Shown here piece by piece: positions 47,978-57,227 of a DNA stretch of 64,000 nt. Position 1 is the first letter of the stretch, and each line of letters starts with the position of its first letter. The notes under the pieces were generated by a model that saw only the letters and a program-made list of their open reading frames with translations, did not search any database and was not told the DNA's origin. The stretch lies in contig NZ_JPST01000013.1 of assembly GCF_000763315.1 (NCBI RefSeq), forward strand, positions 62,001 to 126,000. The letters are read 5' to 3'. Position numbers and translations under genes: made by a program. This DNA is from Thermoactinomyces daqus. Its GTDB lineage: Bacteria; Bacillota; Bacilli; Thermoactinomycetales; Thermoactinomycetaceae.

Positions 47978-48843
47978 GTTACATCTTGGATGTAAAGGAT
48001 TTGCGTAAAGAATATAAGGGATTTTCCCTGGGCCCTTTGTCGTTTCAGCTGGAACCGGGCTATATCATGGGTTTGATCGGCCCAAACGGTTCCGGCAAAA
48101 GCACCACCATCAAAGCGATTCTCGGCTTGATCCGGCCGAACGGGGGTTCCATCCGCATTTTTGGCAAAGATCAGGCTAAAGAAATGCAGGCAATCAAACA
48201 GCAGATCGGATTTGTTTATGACCAGAACCATTTTTATGACGAGTTTACGATCGGGGAAATGAAGAAAGTGATTGCCGGATTTTACGAATATTGGGATAAT
48301 TCCTTGTTTTCGCAGTATATCGACCGGTTTAACCTGCCGGTGCGAAAAAAGATCAAAGAGTTTTCCAAGGGGATGAAAATGAAATTTTCCCTGGCCGTGG
48401 CCTTGTCCCACCATGCCAGACTGATCATCATGGATGAACCGACTTCAGGGCTTGACCCGATTTTTCGCAGCGAATTGCTCGATTTGTTGCTGGAGATCAT
48501 TCAGGATGAGGAGAAAGCGATCTTCTTCTCTTCCCATATCACTTCTGATCTGGAACGGGTCGCTGATTATATCACGTTCATCCATAACGGAAATCTGATT
48601 TTCAGTGAGAGCAAGGATGACTTGCTGGATACCTACCGCATCGTCAAAGGCGGACCTGATCTTTTGGAGCCGTTGCAGGAAGAGGGGCTCTTGACGGGGG
48701 TTATCAACAACCAGTTTGGCTTTGAGGCGCTGACGGCGGATGTTGCAGCGGTCAACGACCGGTTTAAGGGCCAGGTTATCATGGATAAGCCCAGTTTGGA
48801 ACAAATCATGGTGCATATGGCAAGAGGTGAACAGTATGCGTAA
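47974..48843 (+). CDS. ABC transporter ATP-binding protein (YtrB-like)
   Basis: The 289-residue ATPase has Walker A GPNGSGKST at 36-44, Q-loop YDQNHFYDEF, a signature segment FSKGMKMK in place of LSGGQ, Walker B LIIMDEPTSGLDP and the switch histidine in SSHITSD. The divergent signature is common in YtrB/EcsA-type drug or peptide exporters. Its partner permease overlaps by 8 nt. The substrate is unknown. Confidence 0.9.
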   Translation: MSYILDVKDLRKEYKGFSLGPLSFQLEPGYIMGLIGPNGSGKSTTIKAILGLIRPNGGSIRIFGKDQAKEMQAIKQQIGFVYDQNHFYDEFTIGEMKKVIAGFYEYWDNSLFSQYIDRFNLPVRKKIKEFSKGMKMKFSLAVALSHHARLIIMDEPTSGLDPIFRSELLDLLLEIIQDEEKAIFFSSHITSDLERVADYITFIHNGNLIFSESKDDLLDTYRIVKGGPDLLEPLQEEGLLTGVINNQFGFEALTADVAAVNDRFKGQVIMDKPSLEQIMVHMARGEQYA

Positions 48844-49507
48844 TCTTCTGTTAAAGGACTTGATTTTAACCACAAGGAATTGGCTTTTTCTTCTCCTGTG
48901 CACAGCGTTGCTGATTATTTTTGTCTTTGCCAATTCAACGCAAACAACGTTTTTCTATGCGATGGAAATATTTGTCATTTCCTATGCCCTTTTCAGTTCA
49001 GCCATTTCCTATGATGACAAAAATAACAGCGACATCCTTTTTAACAGTCTGCCCATAAAAAGAAGCCGGATTGTGATGGCCCGCTACCTCAGCCTGTTCA
49101 TGTTTGTCCTGATCGGCACCTTTCTTTCCCTCCTCATCGGAGGGGTCAGTCAGGCAGTACATCCCGGCCTTTTCCAACCGTTAATGATGTCAGCACAGCA
49201 AAGTATGCTGATGGGAGCAATCAGTTTTTGGCTGACCAGCATACTCTACCTTCCCCTCTATTTTAAATGGGGATATCAAAAATCGAGGGTATTCAATGTT
49301 GCCATCTTTTTCTCTGTCTTCTTCATCCCGGTGATTATCGGCAGCCTTGAACGGGTGATTCCGCAAAGCATTCTCAAAAAAGCGATTGACTTTTTCAGGG
49401 GACAACCCGCCTGGATGCTGGAAACGGAGGGATTGTTGCTGGTTCTGCTCTTGGGATGTCTCTCCTGTTTCCTTTCTTGTGTGATCTATAACAAACGTGA
49501 ATTTTAG
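48836..49507 (+). CDS. ABC-2 type transporter permease
   Basis: The 223-residue membrane protein has about six hydrophobic segments, beginning NLLLKDLILTTRNWLFLLLC. The cytoplasmic turn SYDDKNNSDILFNSLPIKRSR is typical of the ABC2_membrane_5/BcrB-like permeases that pair with YtrB-type ATPases. AAGAGGTGA precedes ATG 48836, which overlaps the ATPase stop. With its neighbours it forms a compact regulator-ATPase-permease cassette. Confidence 0.85.
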   Translation: MRNLLLKDLILTTRNWLFLLLCTALLIIFVFANSTQTTFFYAMEIFVISYALFSSAISYDDKNNSDILFNSLPIKRSRIVMARYLSLFMFVLIGTFLSLLIGGVSQAVHPGLFQPLMMSAQQSMLMGAISFWLTSILYLPLYFKWGYQKSRVFNVAIFFSVFFIPVIIGSLERVIPQSILKKAIDFFRGQPAWMLETEGLLLVLLLGCLSCFLSCVIYNKREF

Positions 49508-49524
49508 CTAGAAAGGGAGTTGGC

Positions 49525-49815
49525 TTGATCAGCCGATTTAGGGATGGGGGCCATTCTTTGTTGCCGGCTGCTTCCGTCACAAAGGCCGCTGCAAAAATAG
49601 CACCCATCATCGCACAATTTGGCAATTCTCGGCAAATGCATGATACTTTCTCTTTCATCCCGGAAGGGACCACCATATCATTTCGGGTAAAACGTACGAT
49701 CAGATATTTTTTCACAAACCGGCCGGCATTCCTGACGCTGAGGGGCAGCCGGTTTTATTTTTTGAACCCATTCATTCCCTCGATTATGGAAGAACCACTG
49801 GCTGCAATCTTTTGA
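49525..49815 (+). CDS. Doubtful 96-residue reading frame
   Basis: A TTG at 49525 has a fair AAAGGGAG site 5 nt upstream, and the frame stays open for 96 codons (ISRFRDGGHSLLPAASVTKA onward). No family is recognised. A terminator-like hairpin at 49716-49762 falls inside the frame, and an antisense frame of similar length also exists, so it is probably not a gene. The rest of the 49508-50005 gap holds only AT-rich sequence and a possible -10 (TATAAT, 49951-49956). Confidence 0.15.
   Translation: MISRFRDGGHSLLPAASVTKAAAKIAPIIAQFGNSRQMHDTFSFIPEGTTISFRVKRTIRYFFTNRPAFLTLRGSRFYFLNPFIPSIMEEPLAAIF
49716..49762 (+). terminator. Probable terminator of the GntR-ABC cassette
   Basis: AAACCGGC (49716-49723) pairs with GCCGGTTT (49748-49755), followed by TATTTTTT. 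The 24-nt loop is long. Confidence 0.55.
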
Positions 49816-50005
49816 TATTGGGTCAGTTCACTCTTCATAGTTAAATATTTACAAAAGGGCAGCCCAACGGTTAAGATGAAATGGAAAACAAAATTAATTA
49901 ATTTAAATATAAAAGCAGTATTGATGTGATTTCCAAAAAACGTCCTGTATTATAATAGGAGAGGCAAAAGAAGCAGGTCAGACGGAAAGGAAAGGGGGGG
50001 ACGGG

Positions 50006-51226
50006 ATGCAAACAGGCAGTTTTCGCTGGATGAAATCGCTGAATAAATCAACCATTTTAAACATTATTCGTCTCCACGGCCCGATTTCCCGTGCCGAAAT
50101 TGCGAAAATGACCAGATTAACCCCGCCGACCGTAACCAATATCGTCAGTGAATTATTGCAGGACCGGTTGATTGTGGAAAGCAATCTGGGCATTTCAACC
50201 GGCGGGCGCAAACCGATCATGCTAAAGATCAATTCATCCGGGTTTTACGTCATCGGCATTTATGCTCGGGCGAAAAAACTGGATGCGGCCGTGGCCAACC
50301 TGGATGGCAAGATCGTCTATGAGTGCTCCTGTTTTTTGCCGGACAACCCGGATGAGACGGCTTTTTTGCTGGAATTGAAACGTTTGTCGGAAAAGGCATT
50401 GGCGTTTGTCCGGCGCGAGGGGCAGCAAGCGCTCGGAATCGGTATCGGCATGCATGGCTTGGTTGATCCGCTGCAAGGGGAGTCGATTTATGCCCCCCAT
50501 CTTCATCTGAAACGCGTCCCGGTCAAAAAATATCTGGAAACCGAGTTGAACGTGCTGGTGGAAATGGAAAACGATGTACGCTCTTTGGCGTTGGCGGAGA
50601 GCTGGTTTGGACAGGGGCGCGACCTGGCCAATTTTATCACGGTGAATATCAGTTCGGGAATCGGAGCGGGGATTATCCTGGATCACGAACTTTATCAGGG
50701 GGATTCCTATTCTGCCGGGGAGATCGGCCATACCACGATCGACATCGATGGTCCCAAGTGCAGTTGCGGGAATTACGGCTGCCTTGAAGCATTGGCATCA
50801 GGACCGGCGATGGTGGAACGGGCGAAAAGGGAGATCGAGCGGGGGCGAAAAAGCATACTGTGCGAAAAGCTTGAGGGAAATGCTGACGGGCTGACGGGTG
50901 AAGCCATTTATGAAGCAGCTCTCGACGGGGATTTGCTGGCGATTGACGTGCTGGCGGATACGGGAAGATTTTTGGGGGTGGGTTTGGCCAATCTCATCAA
51001 CACCTTCAACCCTTCACGAATCATCCTTCACGGGGGTGTAACGCGCGCCGGGAGATTTATCATCGATCCTCTTTTGGAAACGGTAAGGTCGCGTGCTCTG
51101 GAGCGGCCGGCAGAACAAGTTTCCATTGTGGTGTCGGAGCTGGGCAAAAAGGCGACGCTGATCGGAGCGTTTACTCTCGTGCTCAAAAAGATTTTTGCTC
51201 CTGCCGGGGCAGCGGAAACGGATTAA
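50006..51226 (+). CDS. ROK-family transcriptional regulator (XylR/NagC type)
   Basis: The 406-residue protein has an N-terminal winged helix (NKSTILNIIRLHGPISRAEI, LTPPTVTNIVSELL, residues about 12-60) followed by a ROK sugar-kinase-like domain. The zinc-binding motif CSCGNYGCLEALAS near residue 250 is intact, as is the phosphate-loop region INISSGIGAGIIL-like VNISSGIGAGII. Such proteins repress sugar-use genes and respond to sugars. No sugar operon is adjacent, so the target is unknown. ATG 50006 follows AAAGGGGGGG. Confidence 0.88.
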   Translation: MQTGSFRWMKSLNKSTILNIIRLHGPISRAEIAKMTRLTPPTVTNIVSELLQDRLIVESNLGISTGGRKPIMLKINSSGFYVIGIYARAKKLDAAVANLDGKIVYECSCFLPDNPDETAFLLELKRLSEKALAFVRREGQQALGIGIGMHGLVDPLQGESIYAPHLHLKRVPVKKYLETELNVLVEMENDVRSLALAESWFGQGRDLANFITVNISSGIGAGIILDHELYQGDSYSAGEIGHTTIDIDGPKCSCGNYGCLEALASGPAMVERAKREIERGRKSILCEKLEGNADGLTGEAIYEAALDGDLLAIDVLADTGRFLGVGLANLINTFNPSRIILHGGVTRAGRFIIDPLLETVRSRALERPAEQVSIVVSELGKKATLIGAFTLVLKKIFAPAGAAETD

Positions 51227-51458
51227 AAAGAGCCTCAATGGCAAGAGGCTCCCCTTCACGCCGACAGACCATTCCCAAAAGAGGAAAGATTGATAAAATA
51301 ATTGATTCATGTCATAATAATGAGACTGATCGCTTTTTAGTTTTGGGTAAATTGCGTTTAAACGAGTTTTTTTTCTTTTTTTTACATAATCTTGATTTTT
51401 ATTTTCGGAAAGCGATCCAATTGGCAAAACAAACAAGTCGAAACCGAGGAGGAACAAA

Positions 51459-52532
51459 ATGGATCGTTTAACGCTGATGATGAAGGAACTGACGGAAGCC
51501 AACGGAGTGGCCGGATTTGAAGGAACGGTCCGGCAAAAGATGGAGCAATATTTGAAACCGCTTTCAGAAGAAATTCTCAAGGATCGGCTCGGCGGTGTCG
51601 TCGGAAAAAAAACAGGGGATCCCAAAGGCCCCCGCGTTTTATTGGCCGGGCATCTGGATGAGGTTGGATTTATGGTCACCCGGATCACTGAGCGCGGATT
51701 TCTGCGTTTTCAGCCACTGGGTGGATGGTGGCCGCACAACGTGTTGGCCCACCGTGTTACGGTTCAATCGCGCCGCGGAGACTACATTGGCGTGGTCGGT
51801 TCAAAGGCGCCGCATGTTTTGACACCGGAAGAGAGAAGAAAAGTGCTCGATTTAAAGGATATGTTTATCGATGTGGGAGCCGGCAGCCGGGAAGAAGTGG
51901 AGGAAATGGGAATCCGCCCGGGAGATCCGGTTGTTCCCGTTTCTGACTTTTTTACTTTGAAAAACGGTGAGTTATGGGGTGGAAAGGCACTGGACAACCG
52001 GGCTGGCTGTGCCATGGCTGTCGAAGTGCTGAAAAACCTTCAGGATGAGGATCATCCCAATGTTGTCTTCGCAGGAGCGACGGTACAGGAGGAAGTGGGA
52101 ATGAGGGGAGCTTCCACGCTTGCCCACCTGATCAAACCGGACATCGCTTTTGCCCTGGATGTCGGCATTGCTTATGATACACCTGGTTTTGAATCGTACC
52201 CGGGTGAAGCGGCTCTCGGCAAAGGCCCCCTTATATACTTGATGGATTTTACCATGATCGGGCACGGCGGATTGCGAAATTTGATCATTGAGACTGCGGA
52301 AGAGCTGGAGATTCCCTTGCAATATGATGCGCTTCTCAGAGGAGGAACCGATGGAGGCCGTTTCCATCTAAACGGGGGCGGCTGCCCGACAGTTGCTCTC
52401 GGATTTCCGACGCGGTATATTCACAGCCATAATGCGCTGATGTCGAGAACAGACTTTGAACAGGCCGTGCGGCTGGTGACGGCAGTGGTCAAAAAGCTGG
52501 ACCACAAGCAAATGGAAAAGCTGTGCGGTTAG
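51459..52532 (+). CDS. M42-family metallo-aminopeptidase
   Basis: Tetrahedral-type aminopeptidase/endoglucanase (PepA/FrvX/YsdC family), 357 residues. Predicted metal ligands are H65 and D67 (AGHLDEVGF), an aspartate in GKALDNRAG, the catalytic/ligand glutamates in TVQEEVGMRG, an aspartate in ALDVGIAYD and a histidine in RYIHSHNAL. It probably degrades cytoplasmic peptides. The start ATG follows GAGGAGG. The 232-nt gap upstream has a small GAGCCTC/GAGGCTC hairpin but no clear promoter. Confidence 0.92.
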   Translation: MDRLTLMMKELTEANGVAGFEGTVRQKMEQYLKPLSEEILKDRLGGVVGKKTGDPKGPRVLLAGHLDEVGFMVTRITERGFLRFQPLGGWWPHNVLAHRVTVQSRRGDYIGVVGSKAPHVLTPEERRKVLDLKDMFIDVGAGSREEVEEMGIRPGDPVVPVSDFFTLKNGELWGGKALDNRAGCAMAVEVLKNLQDEDHPNVVFAGATVQEEVGMRGASTLAHLIKPDIAFALDVGIAYDTPGFESYPGEAALGKGPLIYLMDFTMIGHGGLRNLIIETAEELEIPLQYDALLRGGTDGGRFHLNGGGCPTVALGFPTRYIHSHNALMSRTDFEQAVRLVTAVVKKLDHKQMEKLCG

Positions 52533-52618
52533 TCTTGCTTTACATCGAGGCGGGCTTTCCCTGCGATTTGCCCAAGCCTTCTTCAGGGCAGTGCCCCGGG
52601 ACATAAAATGTTTCAGAG

Positions 52619-52651
52619 AACACGCTCTCTTGCGGAGGGCGTGTTTTTTAT
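52619..52651 (+). terminator. Terminator after the M42 peptidase gene
   Basis: AACACGC (52619-52625) pairs with GCGTGTT (52639-52645), with a partly paired 13-nt interior, then TTTTTATTTT. Confidence 0.75.
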
Positions 52652-53278
52652 TTTCCATATACTGGGGAGAAGACAGGTGTGTAGGGGGAAGTTTTTGAGT
52701 GCCGGGCTCCGGTGAAAACCCACAGGCTTCATCCCCCGATCTCCGGGAAGGGAGAGACTTCTTGCGGTCAAACTTCAATCAGATCCGCGATTTTCCACTG
52801 TTTGGAATTTTTGTTTTGCAGCAAAGACAAAGTCTGCCCGATTTTAATCATCCTTTGCCGGATCCAGTATTTGGTTAAACAATACTCTGTGGGAGAAGTG
52901 AATGGAAATCATCTCTGTTGAAAAAAATAAGAGGGAATCAAAAGAAGGCATACAGAGCCGGCCTTGGACATATTTTTCCATATTTAATCGCCCGGAATCA
53001 CAGGGAAACATTTCCAAAAATATATTGTTGAAAAATCTGTTTATTTTTTTTAATATTGATATAGATTTTTTTAATAAATTCCTATAGCGTGGCTTAATTT
53101 TCTAAACTTTCTAATCGACACTGGGTGATTTTTAGCAAAAGCAGAGAGGCTGTCTGTCGATGCTGCTCCTAGGGGTCGTCCCTTGTATCAGACTGAATTT
53201 TTTCAATTGATTAGCAAATGCCGATTCAGATTGGCTTATTTTGCTAAAAATAATTTTGGTTGGGGGAAGCTGAGGAAG
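52652..53278 (+). other. Long untranslated stretch with a folded segment and an AT-rich block
   Basis: No credible gene is seen. At 52684-52737 GGGGGAAG pairs with CTTC-ATCCCCC and encloses CCGG-GCT-CCGG; ATCTCC/GGGAGA follow at about 52739-52756. From 53020 to 53095 the sequence is almost pure A/T. The stretch may carry the leader and promoter of the permease gene that follows; no known riboswitch class is matched. Confidence 0.3.
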
Positions 53279-54676
53279 ATGAATTTATTTCGTAAAAAAA
53301 ATGTCAAGTCGATGTTGGACATGGCACAGGGAAAGAGCAAGCTGAAACGGGATTTGACCGCTTGGGATCTGACCTTGCTGGGGATTGGAGCCATCATCGG
53401 TACCGGTATTTTTGTTCTGACCGGAACCGGTGCGGTAAAAGCGGGGCCGGCACTTGTCATTTCCTTTATTCTTGCGGCAGTTGCCTGTGGATTGGCCGCT
53501 TTGTCCTATGCGGAACTTGCCTCGCTCGTGCCTGTATCCGGTTCCGTGTACACGTACAGCTATGCCACTCTTGGAGAGCTGATTGCCTGGATTATCGGAT
53601 GGGATCTCGTCCTCGAATATTTATTTGCGGTCAGTTCGGTTTCCGTCGGGTGGTCGGGTTACTTTCAATCGCTGTTGTCCGGATTCGGCATCAACTTGCC
53701 GGAGGCATTGACCGCAGCGCCGGGAGTGCCGGGGAAATCAGGAATTTTTAACCTGCCGGCGTTTCTGATTGTAATGATTATTACGTTTTTGTTATCCCGC
53801 GGCATTCGTGAATCGAAAAAAGTGAACAACCTGATGGTGATTATCAAAATCTTGGTTGTCTTGCTCTTTATCGCGGTCGGAATCGGCTATGTGAAACCGG
53901 CTCACTGGTCTCCGTTTGCTCCGTTTGGTTTCAGCGGAATCTTTCAGGCGGCGGCTCTCGTCTTTTTTGCTTATGTCGGATTTGACGCGGTGGCCGCGGC
54001 CGCAGAGGAAACGCGCAACCCCAAAAAAGATTTGCCGAAAGGCTTGCTCTTTTCGCTGGGAATTTGCACATTGCTGTATGTCATCGTCACTCTCATTATG
54101 ACCGGGATCGTTCATTATCAACAATTTAACCAGAACATGGATCATCCGGTTTCGCTCGCGCTCGAAGTGGCTCATCAAAACTGGGCGGCAGGCATTGTTG
54201 ACCTCGGGGCCATTATGGGGATGACGACGGTGATTCTGGTTATGCTTTACGGACAGACGCGGATTTTCTTCTCCATGTCGAGAGACGGACTGTTGCCGAA
54301 AGTCTTTTCCCAGGTTCACCCGCGTTTTAAAACCCCTTACAGCAGCACCTGGCTCCTGGGGACGATCGCCGCTTTTATCGGGGCACTGCTCCCGCTGGAC
54401 AAGTTGGCTGAACTGGTTAACATCGGAACCTTGTCGGCTTTTGCCCTCGTTTCCGTCGGCGTGATTGTCCTGCGGTACAAGCAGCCCGATCTGCCAAGGG
54501 CATTCCGCTGTCCGGGTGTTCCTTATTTGCCCGGTCTGGCCGTGCTTGCCTGTTTGTTCCTGATGTCACAGCTGAAATGGATCACTTGGGTGGCATTCCT
54601 CGTTTGGCTCGGCATCGGCTTGATCGTGTATTTCCTCTATTCGCGCAAACATTCGCTGTTAAATCAAGAAAAATAA
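53279..54676 (+). CDS. APC-family amino acid permease (YfnA/CAT-like)
   Basis: The 465-residue transporter has twelve predicted membrane segments. LLGIGAIIGTGIFVLTGTGA is helix 1 with the unwound glycine motif, YSYATLGELIAWIIGWDLVLEY (about residues 95-116) is characteristic of the cationic amino acid transporter group, and FFAYVGFDAVAAAAEETRNP is helix 6. Basic and branched-chain amino acids are the usual substrates. ATG 53279 follows GGGGGAAG; the frame runs open upstream to 53183 without a ribosome-binding site. Confidence 0.87.
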   Translation: MNLFRKKNVKSMLDMAQGKSKLKRDLTAWDLTLLGIGAIIGTGIFVLTGTGAVKAGPALVISFILAAVACGLAALSYAELASLVPVSGSVYTYSYATLGELIAWIIGWDLVLEYLFAVSSVSVGWSGYFQSLLSGFGINLPEALTAAPGVPGKSGIFNLPAFLIVMIITFLLSRGIRESKKVNNLMVIIKILVVLLFIAVGIGYVKPAHWSPFAPFGFSGIFQAAALVFFAYVGFDAVAAAAEETRNPKKDLPKGLLFSLGICTLLYVIVTLIMTGIVHYQQFNQNMDHPVSLALEVAHQNWAAGIVDLGAIMGMTTVILVMLYGQTRIFFSMSRDGLLPKVFSQVHPRFKTPYSSTWLLGTIAAFIGALLPLDKLAELVNIGTLSAFALVSVGVIVLRYKQPDLPRAFRCPGVPYLPGLAVLACLFLMSQLKWITWVAFLVWLGIGLIVYFLYSRKHSLLNQEK

Positions 54677-54701
54677 GAGGTCATGGAGCCAATCACCTAT
54701 G

Positions 54702-54739
54702 GCGGCTCTCCTGAATCTTTCGGGGGAGCCGCTTTTTTT
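54702..54739 (+). terminator. Terminator after the APC permease gene
   Basis: GCGGCTCTCC (54702-54711) pairs with GGGGGAGCCGC (54722-54732) around a loop of about 10 nt, followed by TTTTTTT. Confidence 0.9.
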
Positions 54740-54848
54740 GTTCATTGAAATGTCTGAATTCTGCCTCCTGATGGATAAACAGTAGATCGAAAACGTTTCA
54801 TTTGATTATGATGGAAAGAGAACAAATTGGATGAAAGGGTTTAAAGAC

Positions 54849-55742
54849 ATGGAAAACAGAGTAACGGTGTTGAGCATGACGGGTTATGGACACGGGGAAG
54901 CAGAGGAAAATGGCATCCGCTTCGTCACGGAAATCCGTTCGACCAACCATCGTTTTTTGGATATTGTCATTCGCATTCCGCAGGGTTGGCTCTGTTTGGA
55001 AGACCTCGTGCGAAAACAGGTGCAAAAGGTTGCACGGCGGGGAAGAATTGATGTCTTCATCACGATTGAAGGAATCCGGCCGCCTGAGCGCAACGTGCAA
55101 TTGGACTGGAATTTGCTGCGCGGCTTTTTGCAGGCCGGCAAAATCGCCGAACAGGAGTGGGGCATCCGGGCAGAACTGACCCTGGCTGATTTGCTTCAAA
55201 AGCCGGAGCTTTGGCTGATCGATGAAGTGAAATGGGATGTGGAAAAGTACCGTGCGGCGTTTCTCTCTTCGGTTGACGGGGCGCTGAAGGAGCTGAGACA
55301 AATGAGGGAGCAGGAAGGGAATCATTTGGGGCAAGATCTGACCGGGCGCCTGCAAACATTGAGTAAAATAGTGGAGGAAATCGAACGGGAGACGCCAATC
55401 GTGGCCGAACATGTGAAAAAACGGTTGAAGACAAGGCTGGAGGAGATGCTGGGGGATCTGGAAACCGATCCGGACCGCCTGCTTACCGAAGTGGCGATCT
55501 GGGTGGAAAAAGCAGACATCACTGAAGAGTTGACGAGACTGAAAAGCCACATGAGCCAGTTTGAAAAGGCTCTTTCCCAAAGTGAACCGGTTGGGCGCCG
55601 CCTCGATTTTCTTGTGCAGGAAATGAATCGCGAAGTGAATACCATCGGTTCCAAGGCGAACCTGCCAAGCATCAGCTCCCGGGTTGTGGACTGTAAGAGT
55701 GTTCTGGAAAAAATCAGAGAACAAGTGCAAAACATTGAGTAA
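54849..55742 (+). CDS. yicC: YicC-family endoribonuclease (YloC)
   Basis: Member of the YicC/YloC family, a hexameric manganese-dependent endoribonuclease. The 297-residue protein has the N-terminal SMTGYGHGEAEENG and the EIRSTNHRFLDIVIRIP segment. The C-terminal DUF1732 region ends VGRRLDFLVQEMNREVNTIGSKA. ATG 54849 keeps the N terminus close to the family pattern, where SMTGYG is within a few residues of the start; ATG 54831 is the alternative. It opens the conserved yicC-remA-gmk-rpoZ block. Confidence 0.9.
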   Translation: MENRVTVLSMTGYGHGEAEENGIRFVTEIRSTNHRFLDIVIRIPQGWLCLEDLVRKQVQKVARRGRIDVFITIEGIRPPERNVQLDWNLLRGFLQAGKIAEQEWGIRAELTLADLLQKPELWLIDEVKWDVEKYRAAFLSSVDGALKELRQMREQEGNHLGQDLTGRLQTLSKIVEEIERETPIVAEHVKKRLKTRLEEMLGDLETDPDRLLTEVAIWVEKADITEELTRLKSHMSQFEKALSQSEPVGRRLDFLVQEMNREVNTIGSKANLPSISSRVVDCKSVLEKIREQVQNIE

Positions 55743-55926
55743 AACATTGATTCGGACGGAAAAACGATCTAAAATAGCCTAGTAGGCTGGAAATGCGTTT
55801 TTTTTCTTTCATTCCTTTAATTTGGTATTTTTTACCTTATGAAGCGCAACTTTCAGAGCCGGGAATGTTTTCCATTCCCGCTTCGAAATACGATTGATCT
55901 CAAATTGGGTGAGGAGGTACTCAAAC

Positions 55927-56193
55927 TTGGGTATCAAATTAATTAATATTGGTTTCGGCAATATTGTTTCGGCCAACCGGATTGTCTCCATTGTCAGTCC
56001 GGATTCCGCCCCGATCAAGCGGATCATTCAGGAAGCGCGCGAACGGGGTGTTTTGATCGATGCTACATATGGCCGCAGAACGCGTGCGGTCATCATCACG
56101 GACAGCGATCATGTGATCCTGTCAGCGGTACAGCCGGAGACGGTGGCTCACCGGCTGGCCAGCAAAGAACATCATGAAGAGATTGTTGAATAG
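55927..56193 (+). CDS. remA: RemA family DNA-binding regulator
   Basis: The 88-residue protein is the RemA/YlzA type (DUF370), which in Bacillus forms ring-like oligomers on DNA and activates biofilm matrix and osmoprotection genes. Highly conserved are [31 protein letters not shown] and [20 protein letters not shown]. The start is TTG 55927, behind GAGGAGGT and aligning exactly with the known N terminus. It precedes gmk by 14 nt. Confidence 0.95.
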   Translation: MGIKLINIGFGNIVSANRIVSIVSPDSAPIKRIIQEARERGVLIDATYGRRTRAVIITDSDHVILSAVQPETVAHRLASKEHHEEIVE

Positions 56194-56207
56194 GAAAGGA
56201 CTTTTCT

Positions 56208-56810
56208 ATGAAGGCGAATTATCTGCGTGAAGGACTGTTGATCGTGGTTTCGGGCCCGTCCGGTGTCGGAAAGGGAACGGTTTGTTCGGCACTTCGCAAA
56301 AAAATGCCGGAACTGACCTATTCCATTTCCGCTACGACCCGCCCGCCGCGTGAATCGGAAGTGGACGGAGTCAACTATTTTTTCAAGACCGTACCCGAGT
56401 TTAAAAAGATGATTCAAAACGACGAACTGATTGAATGGGCGCAATATGTGGGAAACTATTACGGAACTCCCCGGCGGTTTGTCGAGGAAACGCTGGCTTC
56501 CGGACAGGACATTTTACTGGAGATTGAGGTACAAGGAGCCATGCAGGTGCGGGAGAAATTTCCCCAGGGCATTTTCATTTTTCTGGTACCTCCTTCCTTT
56601 GAAGATTTGAAGCGCCGCATTTTAAACCGGGGCACGGAAACGGAAACCTCTCTGGCTCACCGCTTGGATGCCGCAACCGATGAGCTGAAACAGATCGAGC
56701 GCTACGATTACGTGGTGATCAATGATGAGGTGGAGCAAGCCTGTGAACGAATCCGGGCGATCATCACGGCCGAACATTGCCGGAAAGACCGCCTGATCTT
56801 AAGCGAATAG
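56208..56810 (+). CDS. gmk: Guanylate kinase
   Basis: Phosphorylates GMP to GDP. The 200-residue protein has the P-loop [10 protein letters not shown] at 15-24, the GMP-binding [19 protein letters not shown] and the lid region [11 protein letters not shown]. In Bacillota this enzyme is inhibited by (p)ppGpp. AAAGGA lies upstream of ATG 56208. Confidence 0.97.
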   Translation: MKANYLREGLLIVVSGPSGVGKGTVCSALRKKMPELTYSISATTRPPRESEVDGVNYFFKTVPEFKKMIQNDELIEWAQYVGNYYGTPRRFVEETLASGQDILLEIEVQGAMQVREKFPQGIFIFLVPPSFEDLKRRILNRGTETETSLAHRLDAATDELKQIERYDYVVINDEVEQACERIRAIITAEHCRKDRLILSE

Positions 56811-56825
56811 ATGGGAGGAAGGAAA

Positions 56826-57026
56826 ATGCTTTATCCATCCATTGATTTGTTGATGAAAAAAGCGGACAGCAAATATTCGTTGGTCGTTTTGGCGGCAAAG
56901 CGGGCGCGCCAACTGCTCGACGGGCAGGAGCCCCAAATCAAGCCGCATTCGAAAAAATATGTGGGGATGGCTTTGGAAGAGATCGCCGATGATCTCCTCG
57001 TGCCGGAACATCCGCACAAAGGATAA
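56826..57026 (+). CDS. rpoZ: RNA polymerase omega subunit
   Basis: Small 66-residue subunit that stabilises the beta-prime subunit of RNA polymerase. Family residues include [20 protein letters not shown] and [11 protein letters not shown] 56826 follows GGAGGAAGG and is 15 nt after gmk. The pairing with gmk is conserved widely in bacteria. Confidence 0.95.
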   Translation: MLYPSIDLLMKKADSKYSLVVLAAKRARQLLDGQEPQIKPHSKKYVGMALEEIADDLLVPEHPHKG

Positions 57027-57034
57027 AGGCATGC

Positions 57035-57090
57035 CGATCAGGGGAACGTGCAAAGAGGAAACGGTTCCCCTGATCGTTTTGCTTGTTTTT
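57035..57090 (+). terminator. Terminator after rpoZ
   Basis: GATCAGGGGAAC (57036-57047) and GTTCCCCTGATC (57064-57075) form a perfect 12-bp stem, followed by GTTTTGCTTGTTTTT. The T stretch is interrupted, and about 140 nt remain before coaBC. Confidence 0.82.
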
Positions 57091-57227
57091 GACGGCAACC
57101 TGTTTAAAAGGTTGTTCTTTTTGTGAGAAGAAGCGGATTGCGCTGAAACCCCGGAATGTCATATCTCCCGAATGAATAGCGCGAACAGTTTTTCCGGGGG
57201 AACGAAGGAAGGGAGAGGGGGATTGCC

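Noticed and set aside
52680-52740. Possible cobalamin or SAM riboswitch (GGTGAAAACCC segment)
   Set aside because: The flanking conserved boxes of both classes are missing, and the downstream gene is an amino-acid permease. Kept only as an unclassified folded region.
54790-54815. Possible cre site (GAAAACGTTTC) upstream of yicC
   Set aside because: It fails the fixed positions of the cre consensus on both strands; the palindrome is short.
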